Source: Sulfurovum sp.
GTDB taxonomy: Bacteria; Campylobacterota; Campylobacteria; Campylobacterales; Sulfurovaceae
Direction of reading: 5' to 3'
Assembly (NCBI GenBank): GCA_015661535.1
Contig: DQVY01000215.1
Location: 1 to 6,110, forward strand
DNA: 6,110 nucleotides
The notes beneath the pieces were generated by a model. The model made no database searches. It was not told the DNA's origin and was given only the letters and a program-made list of their open reading frames with translations. A program made the position numbers and the translations under genes. Shown here in pieces: positions 5,667 to 6,110 of this stretch; position 1 is the first letter of the stretch; each line of letters opens with the position of its first letter.

Positions 5667-6110
5667 AATACTTTTACTCGCACTGCTCTTTAATGCGCTC
5701 ATTTCTGCAAAAAGTGTACATTTTATGGAAGAAAAATATTATGCATCTCTAGACAAGACGATCAGCAAAAAAGGGCTTATCTCTTTTCGCAACCAAAAAA
5801 TAGCGATACGTTACGACAATGAAACACGTAGCATAGAATATGACGGTACCTACCTACGCACCTACACGGGGAAGCAGGTAAAAAAAGTAAATCTTGACCA
5901 AAAACCTGCCATTAAAATGTTTTTTATGCTCTTTGAGTCTGTATACTTCAACAAAACGAATACCCTCTCCTCCTATTTTGACATAAAAAAGAAGGACCAC
6001 ATCGTCACATTGTCACCTAAAAAGAATGTTGCACAGCACATCTCTTCCATGCACTATAAAAAAGAAAAAGGAAAATTACACTTTTTAGACATACACCTAG
6101 ATCGGAAGAG
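5659..6110 (+). CDS. LolA-like periplasmic outer-membrane carrier protein (3' end missing)
   Basis: An open frame of 150 codons starts at ATG 5659 and runs to the window end without a stop. Residues 1-17 form a typical signal peptide: Lys3, a leucine-rich core (4-15) and Ser-x-Ala-like cleavage after Ala17. The mature part has the alternating hydrophobic strands and the DKTISKKGLISFRNQKIA/RYD pattern of LolA-like proteins (COG2834, about 200 residues), so about a quarter is missing. Known: APE clusters carry a LolA-like gene (ApeL in E. coli nomenclature as I recall), thought to help carry the pigment lipid towards the outer membrane, usually followed by an MMPL-type exporter. Inference: the same role here. 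The last 11-12 bases match a sequencing adapter, so the final residues (Asp-Arg-Lys) are probably not native and real coding ends near 6098. Confidence 0.8.
   Translation, partial: MFKILLLALLFNALISAKSVHFMEEKYYASLDKTISKKGLISFRNQKIAIRYDNETRSIEYDGTYLRTYTGKQVKKVNLDQKPAIKMFFMLFESVYFNKTNTLSSYFDIKKKDHIVTLSPKKNVAQHISSMHYKKEKGKLHFLDIHLDRK
6099..6110 (+). other. Probable Illumina adapter remnant at contig end
   Basis: The last 12 bases, AGATCGGAAGAG, are identical to the start of the Illumina TruSeq read-through adapter and sit exactly at the end of the sequence. A 12-base chance match at that spot is very unlikely. They should be treated as non-biological, and the sequence up to about 6098 as the genuine contig. 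Confidence 0.85.

Overview
The window reads as part of an aryl polyene (APE)/flexirubin-type pigment lipid gene cluster from a Gram-negative bacterium. The DNA is moderately AT-rich. Genes are tightly packed and often overlap, and the one clear gene-free gap is 86 bp. The style and protein flavour fit Campylobacterota (a Sulfurimonas/Sulfurovum/Arcobacter-like organism), but this placement is an inference from impression, not a measured result. The right end finishes in 12 bases identical to the start of the Illumina TruSeq adapter, so this is probably the true end of a metagenome or draft contig.

Layout. On the minus strand, from 941 leftwards off the window edge, lies a class I SAM-dependent methyltransferase with an N-terminal winged-helix/dimerisation region. 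A short divergent promoter region (942-1027) follows. From 1028 onward seven plus-strand genes form one operon: a small hot-dog-fold 3-hydroxyacyl-ACP dehydratase (ApeI-like), a family 2 glycosyltransferase, an LpxL/HtrB-like acyltransferase, a MIO-type aromatic amino acid ammonia-lyase, a FabG-like 3-ketoacyl-ACP reductase (ApeQ-like), a polytopic membrane protein, and a LolA-like periplasmic protein cut by the contig end. Junctions range from a 14-nt overlap to a 6-nt gap, so translational coupling is likely.

How the genes fit together (inference from known APE biology). The ammonia-lyase would make an arylacrylic acid, such as 4-coumarate from tyrosine, as the starter. The methyltransferase would decorate the aryl head. 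The reductase and dehydratase would carry out the reduction and dehydration of each elongation cycle on an acyl carrier protein. The glycosyltransferase and acyltransferase would build the sugar/acyl anchor, and the membrane protein and LolA-like protein would help place the lipid in the envelope. Ketosynthases, acyl carrier proteins, the aryl-ACP ligase, the thioesterase and the MMPL-type exporter expected of a full cluster are not in the window and presumably lie beyond its ends.

No RNA genes, CRISPR arrays, insertion sequences or terminators were recognised. The points most worth a second look are the Phe-His pair at the lyase selectivity site, the missing acidic residue in the acyltransferase HX4(D/E) motif, the Gln in place of the usual OMT His in the methyltransferase, and the adapter remnant at the end.
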